A stretch of DNA of 64,000 nucleotides from Mobilicoccus pelagius NBRC 104925 (GCF_000247995.1 NZ_BAFE01000052.1:62001-126000); one strand, 5' to 3'. Shown: positions 56,222 to 64,000, counted from the first letter of the stretch. Notes: generated by a model not told the origin, from the sequence alone. Made by a program: numbers and translations.

Positions 56222-56227
56222 TACGGT
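56222..56227 (+). promoter_or_regulatory. -10 box for AlkA-like gene
   Basis: TACGGT lies eight bases before the ATG at 56236. No typical ribosome-binding site is seen except a weak GAGG. Confidence 0.45.
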
Positions 56228-56235
56228 GCGAGGCG

Positions 56236-57282
56236 ATGAACGAGTACCCCCGTCCCCGCCCCGCACGCGCCGCGCGTCCCGCGCCGCCCGTCGTCGGGCG
56301 TGCGCGACGTGGAGGGGGCGCCGAGTCACGTACGGCACGCGACGGTGGCCGGGCCGAGGCGCGGCCGCGACGCACCCGGGTCTGGGCGCCGGGACGGCCC
56401 GTCGATCTCCTCGCGACCCTCGGGAGCCTCCGCCGCGGGCCGGGGGACCCCACGTGGCGTCGACTGCCCGACGGGTTCGCGACGGCGTGGCGCACCCCCG
56501 CGGGTGAGGCCACCGCGCGGTTCGCGTCGCGGCCTCGCGAGGGTGCGGTCGTCGTCGAGGCCTGGGGGCCCGGGGCGGAGTGGGTGTGCGACCGGCTCCC
56601 GCGCATCCTCGGGGAGGACGACGACATCGACTCGTTCGTGCCCCGTCACGGTCTCGTCGCGCAGGAGCTCCGACGCTTCCCCGGCTGGCGGGTGCCCGCC
56701 ACGGGGCTCGTCGTCGAGTCGCTCGTGCCCGCGATCCTCGAACAGCTCGTCACCGGCGTCGAGGCCTACGCCGGGTATCGCTACCTCGTGCGTCGGCACG
56801 GCGAGCCCGCGCCGGGACCGTTCGACCTCCGCCTCGCACCGACGCCGCGGCAGTGGCGGTTCGTCCCCTCGTGGGAATGGGCCCGGGCGGGAGTCGACGG
56901 CACCCGCGCCGAGACGGTCCTCCGCGCCGTCGGTCACGCCGGTCGCCTCGAGGAGTGCGTCGACCTGCCCCTCGAGGAGGCGCATCGGCGTCTCCGGGCG
57001 ATCCGGGGGATCGGTGTGTGGACGTCGGCCGAGGTCGCCCAGCGATCCCTCGGCGACGCCGACGCGGTGAGCTTCGGCGACTACCACGTCGCCGCCGACA
57101 TCGGCTGGGCCCTCACGGGGGAGCCGATCGACGACGACGCGCTCGCCGAACTGCTCGAGCCGTACGCGGGGCACCGGTTCCGCGTCCAACGTCTCCTCGG
57201 TCTCGGCGGCCACCGGCGCCCGCGCCACGGGCCCCGCATGTCGATCCGCACCCATACCCCCTCGGTGACGCGACGCCGCTGA
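56236..57282 (+). CDS. AlkA-type DNA glycosylase (HhH-GPD superfamily)
   Basis: The 348-residue protein has a helix-hairpin-helix LRAIRGIGVWTSAEVAQRSLGD and the following Asp (SFGDYHVA) used by AlkA-type base-excision glycosylases. The first 60 residues are Arg/Pro/Ala-rich and probably disordered. It likely removes alkylated bases; specificity is unknown. It lies next to the fbiA/fbiB-position genes, a known actinobacterial neighbourhood. Confidence 0.88.
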   Translation: MNEYPRPRPARAARPAPPVVGRARRGGGAESRTARDGGRAEARPRRTRVWAPGRPVDLLATLGSLRRGPGDPTWRRLPDGFATAWRTPAGEATARFASRPREGAVVVEAWGPGAEWVCDRLPRILGEDDDIDSFVPRHGLVAQELRRFPGWRVPATGLVVESLVPAILEQLVTGVEAYAGYRYLVRRHGEPAPGPFDLRLAPTPRQWRFVPSWEWARAGVDGTRAETVLRAVGHAGRLEECVDLPLEEAHRRLRAIRGIGVWTSAEVAQRSLGDADAVSFGDYHVAADIGWALTGEPIDDDALAELLEPYAGHRFRVQRLLGLGGHRRPRHGPRMSIRTHTPSVTRRR

Positions 57283-57429
57283 CGGGCCGCGCGCGGATCG
57301 GTGTCCTGAGCGGGCCGAGGGGGCGAACCACGTCGTCCGGTGTGCCGAGAATCCGGCCGCCCTGGCCGAGCCCGTCGATGAGGGTCGGCGCAGGGCGGTC
57401 GGATCGGCGGCCTCGCCTTGGGCGAGGGG

Positions 57430-58521
57430 TCAGGCAGGTCGATCGTCGCCGAGGAACGCGACGAGCACGGTGGGCACGGCGGTGGAATCGCGCATCGCGA
57501 TCTCGTGCTGCACGGGCGTCGCCGGCACGCCCTCGGCGGCGAGCGCGAGGACGAGGCGGCCCACGGCGACACCGAGGACGAACTCGTCGGGCGCCTCGAC
57601 GAGGACACCGAGCTGCCGCACCGTCATGACGACGCCGTCGAGGACGACGTGCGTCCGCACGTGGCGACGGACGGGATGCCACCGGTCCACCTCGGGCAGG
57701 GGCAGCCGGGCGAGGCGGCAGGCCCGGTCGATGCGTTCGTCGACCGGGTCGTGTGTCGCGTGGGGGAGTCCGACCTCGAGGGCCTCGGCCGTGCCGGGGC
57801 GCAGCCCGAAGAGTCGTCGCGCCGCCTCGTACCGGCCACGGCCGTCGTGGCTCTCCCACTCGAGGGCCCCGAGCACGGCGGTCCCTTCGTCCGTGGTCGT
57901 CGTGGAGGTGGGCGGGAGGAGGAGCGCCGCGTCGGCACCGACGACGTCGAGTGCTGCGGTGGCGCGGCGGGCCAGGTCGTCGCTGCCGACGGCGGGGGAC
58001 CGTGCGAGCGTGACGGTCGACGTGGCCGCGCGGGAGGCGAGGACGACGGCGAGGCCGAGCGCCGCCCCCAGCTCGGTGGCGCACGTGGCGGGGTCGCTCG
58101 GCGGGAACGCGACGACCGCGCCCGTCGGACCCGCCGTGCGGTGGGCCGGGGCCCCGGCCGGTGCGTGATCGGGCTCGACCGATGTGGTGCGGGCACCGGC
58201 ATCGCACAGCGTGACGGGATCCGGGCGGCCCGGGAACACCACCGTGACGAGACGTCGCAGCCCGTCCGCCTCGAACCGTTCGGCGACGACCTCGTCGGCA
58301 CGGGCGAGGACCTCGACGACGCGTCGCTCGGCGGGCACGCGAGGGCCGAGGAGTGCCGCGTCGAGCACGAGGACGGGGTCCGCGGAGTCCTCACCGACGT
58401 CGGCGACGCGTGCCCGGATCCGTGACAGGACGTCGTCCGGCTCGTCCTCGAACGGGCGTGCCCCGAGGTCGAGCGGATGGATGACGCACCCGCCCGGGAG
58501 GCGGCTCTCGTCGAGGGTCAT
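57430..58521 (-). CDS. Unrecognised protein at the fbiB position
   Basis: The 363-residue protein overlaps the FbiA-like gene by four bases (ATGA) and has the same orientation as fbiB after fbiA in mycobacteria. The C-terminal part (VLGVAVGRLVLALAAEGVPATPV) weakly resembles the nitroreductase-like domain of FbiB. The N-terminal half (PVLVLDAALLGPRVP) could be a distant relic of the F420-0:gamma-glutamyl ligase domain, but its metal and nucleotide motifs are not visible. It is shorter than FbiB (usually about 450). Identity is inferred mainly from position. Confidence 0.5.
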   Translation of the reverse strand: MTLDESRLPGGCVIHPLDLGARPFEDEPDDVLSRIRARVADVGEDSADPVLVLDAALLGPRVPAERRVVEVLARADEVVAERFEADGLRRLVTVVFPGRPDPVTLCDAGARTTSVEPDHAPAGAPAHRTAGPTGAVVAFPPSDPATCATELGAALGLAVVLASRAATSTVTLARSPAVGSDDLARRATAALDVVGADAALLLPPTSTTTTDEGTAVLGALEWESHDGRGRYEAARRLFGLRPGTAEALEVGLPHATHDPVDERIDRACRLARLPLPEVDRWHPVRRHVRTHVVLDGVVMTVRQLGVLVEAPDEFVLGVAVGRLVLALAAEGVPATPVQHEIAMRDSTAVPTVLVAFLGDDRPA

Positions 58522-59483
58522 CGCGTGGGATGTTCCGACGCGGCGAGGACGGCGCGGGCGAGCTCGGTGGGGTCGGCCGGCGCGGGGCGGACGTCGACCT
58601 CGCGCAGTCGGCGCCGCGTCTCCTCGAGCTCGGTCTCGGGGACGAGGTAGACGTCGAGGACGTCCTCGAAAAGGGCTCCCACGTCCCTGGACGTGAACGG
58701 GAGGTCGAGGGAACGGAGGGTGGCCTCCTCGTCGCCACGGGCGGGAAGAAGGTGCGGGCCGAGGCCGACGACCCGGGCGGATGTGCCGCGGAGCGCGTCG
58801 CGGAGGCCCGGGAGGCCGAGCATGACGCCGAGGCCGGTGACGGGGGAGGTGAGGGGCAGCGCGATCGACGTGGCCTGTCGCACGGCGTCGAGGACGCCGG
58901 GGGCCGGGGTCGCGTCGGTGAGGCCCGCGGCGCTCACGTGGACAGGGGTGGGGGCGCCGTCGGTGATGCCGGCGGCGGTGCTCGCCCACTCGAGGGCGTG
59001 GAGGGCGTAGCGGTCGTCACCCTGTTCGAGGACGACGTGGGCCTCGACGGGGCGGTCGCTCATGGGGAGGAGTTGCACGCCGTGGCGCGGCGGGGTGAGG
59101 CGGGTAGCGATCTCACCGGGGGTGGCGCCACCGGCGAGCCATCGGCTCCGGGCGACGGCGCGGGCGACGTCGCGGTCGTCGGGGGTGAACCAGGAGGGGA
59201 GGGCACCCCATCCCGTGAGCGCGGTGGTGAGCGTGTGGCCGTCGTGGCCGGGGGTGTCGTCGTCGAGGGCGGGGATGCGGGCGAGGGCGTCGAGGTCGGG
59301 GCAGAAGCGCAACCCGCAGAGGGTGATGTCCTCGGCGCCGCCCGCGACGATCGTGAGCGCGATCTCCGCGGCCTCGGGGGTGGCGTCGCCACCGTGCGGG
59401 GTGTCCGTGTCGATGGCGAGGAGGTGGGCGAGGTCGGCGGCGAGGGCGCGGCCCCCGGGACCGCAGGCGAGAACGGCGTGCAT
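58518..59483 (-). CDS. Divergent CofD/FbiA-like protein
   Basis: The 321-residue protein follows CofD/FbiA (2-phospho-L-lactate transferase of F420 synthesis) along its length: TLCGLRFCPDLDALARI, WGALPSWFTPDDRDVARAV, GVQLLPMSDRPVEAHVV, ATPAPGVLDAVRQA, then SPVTGLGVMLGLPGLRDALRG. But several normal active-site blocks are altered: the N-terminal GGVGG-type loop reads ACGPGGRA, the NTGDD block is missing, DRDLATH is DRDVARA, FQEYF is absent, and the GPSNP block reads PLTSP. Normal F420 chemistry is doubtful. The intact frame and the coupled downstream gene argue against simple decay. Confidence 0.78.
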   Translation of the reverse strand: MHAVLACGPGGRALAADLAHLLAIDTDTPHGGDATPEAAEIALTIVAGGAEDITLCGLRFCPDLDALARIPALDDDTPGHDGHTLTTALTGWGALPSWFTPDDRDVARAVARSRWLAGGATPGEIATRLTPPRHGVQLLPMSDRPVEAHVVLEQGDDRYALHALEWASTAAGITDGAPTPVHVSAAGLTDATPAPGVLDAVRQATSIALPLTSPVTGLGVMLGLPGLRDALRGTSARVVGLGPHLLPARGDEEATLRSLDLPFTSRDVGALFEDVLDVYLVPETELEETRRRLREVDVRPAPADPTELARAVLAASEHPTR

Positions 59484-59920
59484 GCCGGTCAGTCTGGCAC
59501 CTGTGGTGAGCAGCCCCGTGGCGAGCCGCCGCCGGGGCGGGGCAGGTGGCGACGGGAGAGGAGGGGGGCATGGATCCCCGGCCGATGGGTGGCCTCTCAT
59601 ATCGACTGCCGGACGACTCGAAAGGGCTTCCTGATTCCTCTTCGATGGTGGCCGGCCGGCCTGCCGGCCGAAGCGGGCTCTCCAGGGCGACCGTCCGGAA
59701 GGCCGAAGCCCGGCGGTAGGGGCTCGACCGAGGTCAGTGATCGACAAAGTAGAGTAAAAACTTCGTATGGATCTCCGGGCAGACCTCTCGGTAATGCGTC
59801 GGAAGGGGAACTTCGGGCGATTTCGCCTATTCTGAGATGGCTGTGCCGACGGGGGTTCCTGAACTGCCTCCGGTTTTCCTCGGTCGACCGTTCAAGAATA
59901 GTTGGAGGGGATGGTATCCC
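59484..59920. other. Intergenic region, partly lower GC; no supported gene
   Basis: From about 59590 to 59920 the GC content falls visibly. It contains a GGCCGGC/GCCGGCC hairpin (59650-59669) and a TAGAGT (59750-59755) that may be a -10 box for the next gene, giving a leader of about 165 nt. I found no convincing ORF or known riboswitch. Confidence 0.5.
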
Positions 59921-60469
59921 ATGGGTGCCACCGAACATCATGACGCGAAAGCTCGGCTGAAGGCCGACAAGGCATACGCCAAGGCGACCCGGCCCTGATA
60001 CAAGAAGAAGCGCTTCTGGGCGTTGGGGTTGCTCGCTCTGCTCCTCCTGGCGACACTCCTGCCGCGCGGGGGTGGCGACGCTCGGAAGGGGACGGGCGAC
60101 AAGAGCGCCACCACCACCTCGACGAAGGGGGGCGACGGCGAGGCCACGTCTCAGGAAAAGCCCATCGTCGTGACATCTGCCAAGCTCGGTTCGGACCTGC
60201 GCGCCAACGCGCTCAAGGCGGCCGAGACCTACAAGGGGAAGCGGGTCACCGTGACCGGGCCGGTGTCCAGCATCGACGCCTCGGGTGACTACTTCAACCT
60301 CCAGGGGGCCGACGAGTTCGACCTGGCGGGCGTGCGCATCGACATCGACGACTCCCAGAAGGGGATCGTCAGCAAGTTCTCCCCGAGGCAGAAGGTCACC
60401 GTCACCGGTGAGGTCACCGATGTCGGTGAGGTGATGGGGTACATGATCAAGGCGGAGAGCATCGAGTAG
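59921..60469 (+). pseudogene. OB-fold (tRNA_anti-like) membrane protein with in-frame TGA
   Basis: An ATG at 59921, following GGAGGGG, opens a frame MGATEHHDAKARLKADKAY that reaches a TGA at codon 26 (59996-59998). The same frame continues as YKKKRFWALGLLALLLLATLLP, a membrane anchor, then an OB-fold domain (VTVTGPVSSIDASGDYFNL ... KVTVTGEVTDVGEV) to a natural stop. Related proteins read RPWYKKKRFW here, so the TGA replaces a Trp codon. This is either a recent nonsense change, a sequencing error, or readthrough. A TTG/GTG restart near 60023 would lose part of the basic segment. The OB-fold domain looks otherwise intact. Confidence 0.75.
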
Positions 60470-60497
60470 GCGTCCTGCGTCCATCAGGCACGGCCCG

Positions 60498-60531
60498 GCG
60501 GCCGGCGCGGGCTTCCGCCCGCGCCGGCCGC
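60498..60531 (+). terminator. 15-bp stem terminator with T-rich tail
   Basis: GCGGCCGGCGCGGGC pairs fully with GCCCGCGCCGGCCGC around TTCC, followed by TTTCTC. It ends the OB-fold gene. Confidence 0.9.
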
Positions 60532-60715
60532 TTTCTCGTGTCGTCGACGGGAGGGGGTGACGGTCCAGGTCGTCACCGCGGAGATCCACGCGGACGGAGG
60601 GGTGAGCAGTTGGCGGTCCGCAGCGACCTGGATATCTGTTCGCGGCGGACGTTTAGGTCGCTCGACCAGGTCATTCGTTCAATTCGACGAGCCTTACGGG
60701 ATAAGAGAACTCGGC

Positions 60716-60744
60716 TTGACTTACCTGGATCACACGCGTGTAAT
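60716..60744 (+). promoter_or_regulatory. Promoter of whiB2
   Basis: TTGACT (60716-60721), 17 bases, then TGTAAT (60739-60744) is close to the primary sigma consensus. It predicts a leader of about 145 nt before whiB2. The 360-bp region 60532-60896 has no supported gene otherwise, and its middle is AT-richer than the surroundings. Confidence 0.7.
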
Positions 60745-60896
60745 TCAGCGTGTCGTCGTCCCGCGACGAAGCCGCCGGCCGGAGTCATCCGGCCCGGTTT
60801 CCGCCTTCGCCGTGGCACCCCTGGGGGAGGGGTCGGGCGCCGATGGCCGCCGATCGGCGGCACGGCCTAGCAGCAGACCAGGAACCAGGAGGGGTC

Positions 60897-61163
60897 ATGA
60901 ACGAACTACTGCTGATCGCGGGTTCGGACGTCGTCGAGGAGACCGCACTCTCCTGGCAGGACCGAGCGCTCTGCGCGCAGACCGACCCGGAGGCGTTCTT
61001 CCCCGAGAAGGGCGGCTCCACCCGCGAGGCGAAGCGCGTCTGCACCGGGTGCGACGTGCGCTCCGAATGCCTCGAGTACGCCCTCGAGCACGACGAGCGG
61101 TTCGGCATCTGGGGTGGCCTCTCCGAGCGTGAGCGTCGCAAGCTCCGCCGTCAGGCCGTCTGA
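60897..61163 (+). CDS. whiB2: WhiB2 (WhmD)-family Fe-S regulator
   Basis: The 88-residue protein has Cys in DRALCAQTDPEAFFPEKGG, then CTGCDVRSEC (C-x2-C-x5-C), GIWGGLSERERRKLRR. The tail is basic, without the WhiB7 AT-hook. PEAFFPEKGG and the synteny with the metallopeptidase-family gene, DUF3499 and manB identify WhiB2/WhmD, linked to septation and cell division in actinobacteria. AGGAGGGG precedes the ATG. Confidence 0.94.
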   Translation: MNELLLIAGSDVVEETALSWQDRALCAQTDPEAFFPEKGGSTREAKRVCTGCDVRSECLEYALEHDERFGIWGGLSERERRKLRRQAV

Positions 61164-61184
61164 GCCCCTCCACTTTCCACGCAC

Positions 61185-61218
61185 GACGGCGCGGACCCCT
61201 CCACGGGTCCGCGCCGTC
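61185..61218. terminator. 14-bp stem terminator after whiB2
   Basis: GACGGCGCGGACCC pairs with GGGTCCGCGCCGTC around a six-base loop. It lies between the convergent whiB2 and metallopeptidase-family genes. Confidence 0.9.
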
Positions 61219-61286
61219 GCCGCGTGTGGGGACGGAGACCGTGGGCGCGTCGGCGAGGTGTCGGGACGGCACGGCGACGGGACGAG

Positions 61287-61724
61287 TCAGAGGTCGAGGT
61301 CGCCCTGGTAGCCGGGGTCGAGCGTCGTCGGTTCGACGCCGAGGGCGGCGGCGATCTGTTCGACGACGATGTCGTTGACCGTGACGGCGAGATCCCGGGG
61401 ATCCTCGACGCGCGTCTCGATGGGGCGTCGGAAGAGGACGATGCGGGCGGGGACGCCCCGCTCGGCCGGGAACAACCTGCTCAACGGCACCCGTTCCGGC
61501 TCGAACGGCGTCGGGTCCGACGGGGGGACCAGCTCGACGGCGAACTCGATGTCGCCGATGCCCTGACCGACGCGGCGCTCCACGCGCTCGACGGCGTCGA
61601 GGACGAGGTCGTCGAACGTCTCCGACCGTGACGTCATCGACGGCACCGGCGGCCACACGAGCGGGCCGCGAACGCCACGACCGTGCCGGTCTCGGCGGCG
61701 GAGGGCGGGGGGTCGGCGGCTCAT
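61287..61724 (-). CDS. Metallopeptidase-family protein without zinc-binding histidines
   Basis: The 145-residue protein matches the small zincin family that lies between whiB2 and the DUF3499 gene (Rv3259 position). Conserved parts are FDDLVLDAVERV, IVLFRRPIETR and NDIVVEQIAAALGV. The last stretch is where active relatives have HExxHH, and here it reads EQIAAA; none of the zinc ligands is present. It is probably a non-enzymatic relative. A TACAGT box seven bases before the ATG (61724) suggests a leaderless transcript. Confidence 0.82.
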   Translation of the reverse strand: MSRRPPALRRRDRHGRGVRGPLVWPPVPSMTSRSETFDDLVLDAVERVERRVGQGIGDIEFAVELVPPSDPTPFEPERVPLSRLFPAERGVPARIVLFRRPIETRVEDPRDLAVTVNDIVVEQIAAALGVEPTTLDPGYQGDLDL

Positions 61725-61731
61725 GGCCGCC

Positions 61732-61737
61732 ACTGTA
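61732..61737 (-). promoter_or_regulatory. -10 box for leaderless metallopeptidase-family gene
   Basis: TACAGT on the minus strand is seven bases from the ATG at 61724, with no Shine-Dalgarno sequence between them. Confidence 0.5.
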
Positions 61738-62009
61738 CGACGCGTCACCCGCCGAGGCTCGGCCCTCCGCTCCCGGTCCGCGCGCCGCTCCGGCGACGGT
61801 CGACCGTCCACGATCCGGGCGTGTCGACGTCCGCGTCGATGCCGCAACGGGATCTCCCGCGTGCCGGGGGTGGCGCGTCCCACAGGCCGTGTGACCGGCG
61901 AACAAATCCTCGAACCGCCGCCGTGGGACCGGTCCCGACACGCTGCGAGCCTCCGCCGACACGGCCCGATGTCGGCGTGGCAGCTCGGCCCGGGCGGCGT
62001 GGAGGGCGC

Positions 62010-62015
62010 TACCCT
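62010..62015 (+). promoter_or_regulatory. -10 box for leaderless DUF3499 gene
   Basis: TACCCT lies seven bases before the GTG at 62023. Confidence 0.45.
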
Positions 62016-62022
62016 CTCACTC

Positions 62023-62424
62023 GTGAGTCTCATGCGACGGTGTTCTCGAACGGCCTGCGGGCGACCCGCCGTGGCGACCCTCACCTACGTGTACGCGGAG
62101 CAGACCGCGGTCCTCGGCCCCCTCGCCACGTTCGCCGAGCCGCACACCTACGACCTGTGTGCCTTCCATGCCGAGCGACTCACCGCGCCGCAGGGGTGGG
62201 AGCTGGTCCGGCTCGCGACGCACTTCGAGGAGCCGACGCCCGGTGATGACCTGCTCGCGGTGGCCGAGGCCGTCCGTGAGCGGCCCGACCCCGCCTCACG
62301 GAAGCCCGCCGTCGAGCCGTACGAGGAGTCCCACTCCGACATGGCCGCGGACGGCACCGACGGGGCCGCGGGTTCCCGGGTCGCGCACCTGCGCGTCATG
62401 CGCGAACGCCGAGGGCGGCGCTGA
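62023..62424 (+). CDS. DUF3499 family protein
   Basis: The 133-residue product starts MSLMRRCSRTACGRPAVATL, then TYVYAEQTAVLGPLATF, YDLCAFHAERLTAPQGWE. Cys and His in CSRTAC and CAFH could bind zinc. The C-terminal 50 residues are polar and variable. The family is conserved in actinobacteria between whiB2 and manB; its function is unknown. GTG 62023 is preferred because of its -10 box; ATG 62032 is in frame. Confidence 0.93.
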   Translation: MSLMRRCSRTACGRPAVATLTYVYAEQTAVLGPLATFAEPHTYDLCAFHAERLTAPQGWELVRLATHFEEPTPGDDLLAVAEAVRERPDPASRKPAVEPYEESHSDMAADGTDGAAGSRVAHLRVMRERRGRR

Positions 62425-62473
62425 CCACCCGCCCTCGCATCCACGTGGGGCGGGGGTCCACGGCCCCACCGAC

Positions 62474-62479
62474 TAGGCT
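62474..62479 (+). promoter_or_regulatory. -10 box for leaderless manB
   Basis: TAGGCT lies seven bases before the GTG at 62487. Confidence 0.5.
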
Positions 62480-62486
62480 GGCCTGC

Positions 62487-63905
62487 GTGAACGAGTCACC
62501 TCTGTCCGAGTTCATCAAGGCCTACGACGTGCGGGGCCTCGTGCCGCAGCAGCTGAACGCCCCCGTGGCGCGTGCCATCGGCGCGGCGTTCGCGCGCGTC
62601 GTGGCCCTGCCGGAGGATGCCACCGGCGTCGTCGTCGGGCACGACATGCGCCCCTCGTCCCCGGAGCTCTCCCGTGCCTTCGCCGAGGGGGCGGCGGCCA
62701 ACGGTCTCGACGTCACCCTCATCGGGCTCTGCTCGACCGACGGCCTCTACTACGCGAGCGGCGCCCTCGACCGGCCCGGCGCGATGTTCACCGCGAGCCA
62801 CAACCCGGCGCAGTACAACGGCATCAAGATGTGCCGGGCGGGTGCGCGTCCGGTGGGTCAGGACTCCGGCCTCGGCGAGATCACCGCGGTGGCGCAGTCG
62901 ATCCTCGACGGTCTCGAGCCGGAGGTCCCCGCCGCTACCGACGTGACGCCCGGGTCCCTCCACGAGGAGGACCTCCTCGCCGACTACGGCGCGTTCCTCC
63001 GCGGTCTCGTCGACCTGTCGGGCTCCCGGCCCCTCAAGGTCGTCGTCGACGCCGGCAACGGCATGGGCGGTCACACGGTGCCGAGCGTCCTCGCCGACCT
63101 CCCCCTCGACAGCGTCCCGCTCTACTTCGAGCTCGACGGCACGTTCCCCAACCACGAGGCCAACCCCCTCGAGCCGGAGAACCTCCGCGACCTCCAGAAG
63201 GCCGTCGTCGAGCACGGCGCCGACATCGGTCTCGCCTTCGACGGCGACGCCGACCGGTGCTTCGTCGTCGACGAGCGCGGCGAACCGGTGAGCCCCTCGG
63301 CCATCACCGCGCTCGTCGCCACGCGCGAGATCGCCAAGGAGGTCGCCGCCGGAACGCCTGCGGCCGACGTCGCGATCGTCCACAACGTCATCAGCAGTCG
63401 TGCCGTGCCCGAGATCGTCACCGAGCACGGCGCCCACCCGGTGCGCACCCGCGTCGGCCACTCGTTCATCAAGGCCGAGATGGCCCGGGAGGACGCCGTG
63501 TTCGGCGGCGAGCACTCCGCGCACTACTACTTCCGCGACTTCTGGTTCGCCGACACCGGCATGCTCGCCGCGATGCACGTCCTCGCGGCGCTCGGCGAGC
63601 AGGAGCGGCCGTTCTCGGAGCTCGTCGCCGAGTTCGACCGCTACCCGGCCTCCGGGGAGATCAACTCCCGCGTCGAGGATGTAACCGCCGCCGTCGACCG
63701 CGTCCTCGCCTGGGCATCCGACGACGCCACGCAGGACCACCTCGACGGGCTCACCCTCGGATCGTCGACCGGTCCGATGTGGTGGCTCAACCTCCGCAAG
63801 AGCAACACCGAGCCGCTCCTGCGACTCAACGTCGAGGCGCAGGACGTCGAGACGATGAGCCGGGTGCGCGACGAGGTGCTCGCCCTCATCCGTCAGGACT
63901 CCTGA
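62487..63905 (+). CDS. manB: Phosphomannomutase/phosphoglucomutase
   Basis: This enzyme converts mannose 6-phosphate to mannose 1-phosphate (and often the glucose forms). The 472-residue protein has the phosphoserine loop TASHNPAQYNGIK, the metal loop FDGDADRCF, the sugar loop FGGEHSAHYYF and the phosphate site RKSNTEPLLRLN. It lies after whiB2 and DUF3499 as in mycobacteria. Mannose 1-phosphate would feed GDP-mannose for surface glycans. Start is the leaderless GTG at 62487. Confidence 0.95.
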   Translation: MNESPLSEFIKAYDVRGLVPQQLNAPVARAIGAAFARVVALPEDATGVVVGHDMRPSSPELSRAFAEGAAANGLDVTLIGLCSTDGLYYASGALDRPGAMFTASHNPAQYNGIKMCRAGARPVGQDSGLGEITAVAQSILDGLEPEVPAATDVTPGSLHEEDLLADYGAFLRGLVDLSGSRPLKVVVDAGNGMGGHTVPSVLADLPLDSVPLYFELDGTFPNHEANPLEPENLRDLQKAVVEHGADIGLAFDGDADRCFVVDERGEPVSPSAITALVATREIAKEVAAGTPAADVAIVHNVISSRAVPEIVTEHGAHPVRTRVGHSFIKAEMAREDAVFGGEHSAHYYFRDFWFADTGMLAAMHVLAALGEQERPFSELVAEFDRYPASGEINSRVEDVTAAVDRVLAWASDDATQDHLDGLTLGSSTGPMWWLNLRKSNTEPLLRLNVEAQDVETMSRVRDEVLALIRQDS

Positions 63906-63973
63906 CCACCGGGGACGTCCCCGTCCCCGCCGCCTCTGCCCGACCTCTTCACCCCTCACCCCAAGGAGAGACC

Positions 63974-64000
63974 ATGACCGCCCCCGCCGGATCCACCCCC
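63974..64000 (+). CDS. Start of next gene (partial)
   Basis: An ATG preceded by AAGGAGAG opens at 63974 and runs off the window after nine codons (MTAPAGSTP). The neighbourhood suggests a Trm112-like or SIS-domain (TobH) protein, but nothing in nine codons can decide. Confidence 0.5.

Noticed and set aside
59996-59998. Genome-wide TGA-to-Trp recoding
   Set aside because: TGA ends many other genes in the window, so TGA is a normal stop; only this site is odd.

Overview
This window is one contiguous chromosomal stretch of a very GC-rich actinobacterium. It holds mycothiol-linked genes (mycoredoxin, S-(hydroxymethyl)mycothiol dehydrogenase, a SigR/RsrA-type thiol-stress pair), two WhiB proteins (WhiB7 and WhiB2), an AdnB-type helicase-nuclease, UvrD2 and ribosomal protein bL37. 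Gene order resembles that around M. tuberculosis Rv3193c-Rv3202c, Rv3222c-Rv3228 and Rv3256c-Rv3262, with Micrococcales-like differences. No phage, transposon, CRISPR array, plasmid gene or rRNA was seen. The family cannot be fixed from sequence alone; a Dermatophilaceae/Dermacoccaceae-like member of the Micrococcales is a guess.

Layout. 1-13.3 kb: 3' part of adnB, an APH-fold protein lacking both catalytic aspartates, nudC, mycoredoxin, uvrD2, whiB7 behind a long leader with an upstream ORF, an ABC1/UbiB kinase coupled to an E1-like (TOMM/ocin-ThiF) protein, and a small zinc-ribbon protein. 13.5-22.5 kb: YgjP-like metallopeptidase, YwiC-like membrane protein, zincin_2 protein, moaE, PDZ/Lon-type protease, PPA1309 protein and a UPF0182 membrane protein with a collagen-like N-terminus. 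22.6-28.7 kb: initiator tRNA with its own promoter and terminator, mscR with a coupled metallo-beta-lactamase-fold hydrolase, two coupled M16 peptidase subunits, hisN. 28.9-35.5 kb: PPK2, rsgA, aroA and a DoxX protein, SRAP/YedK, sigR-rsrA and bL37.

36-48 kb: two coupled membrane HD/HD-GYP-like proteins, a nucleotide-sugar dehydrogenase, a decayed SDR gene, thrC, a stress-type SDR, a small hydrolase, wecB, a DegT aminotransferase and a Gfo/Idh dehydrogenase. The four sugar enzymes could make a UDP-ManNAcA-type or diamino-uronic acid precursor for a cell-surface polymer. 48-55 kb: prfC, a secreted SpoIID-domain protein, scoA-scoB, and a secreted peptidoglycan-binding protein. 55-64 kb: TIGR03089, an AlkA-like glycosylase, a coupled pair at the fbiA-fbiB position that is strongly diverged, an OB-fold membrane protein interrupted by an in-frame TGA, whiB2, a metallopeptidase-family protein without active-site histidines, DUF3499, manB and the first codons of another gene.

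Recurring themes are leaderless genes (a TANNNT box 6-8 nt before ATG/GTG), four-base ATGA/GTGA overlaps between partner genes, strong inverted-repeat terminators, and an unusual number of enzyme-fold proteins whose catalytic residues are missing. The most testable regulatory features are the WhiB7-type autoregulated promoter with its leader ORF, and a SigR-type promoter placed to drive an N-terminally extended sigma factor. I did not find a clear, wholly new multi-gene system. The best candidates for undescribed biology are the degenerate FbiA/FbiB pair, the HD-GYP-like pair, and the E1-like/ABC1-kinase pair next to whiB7.
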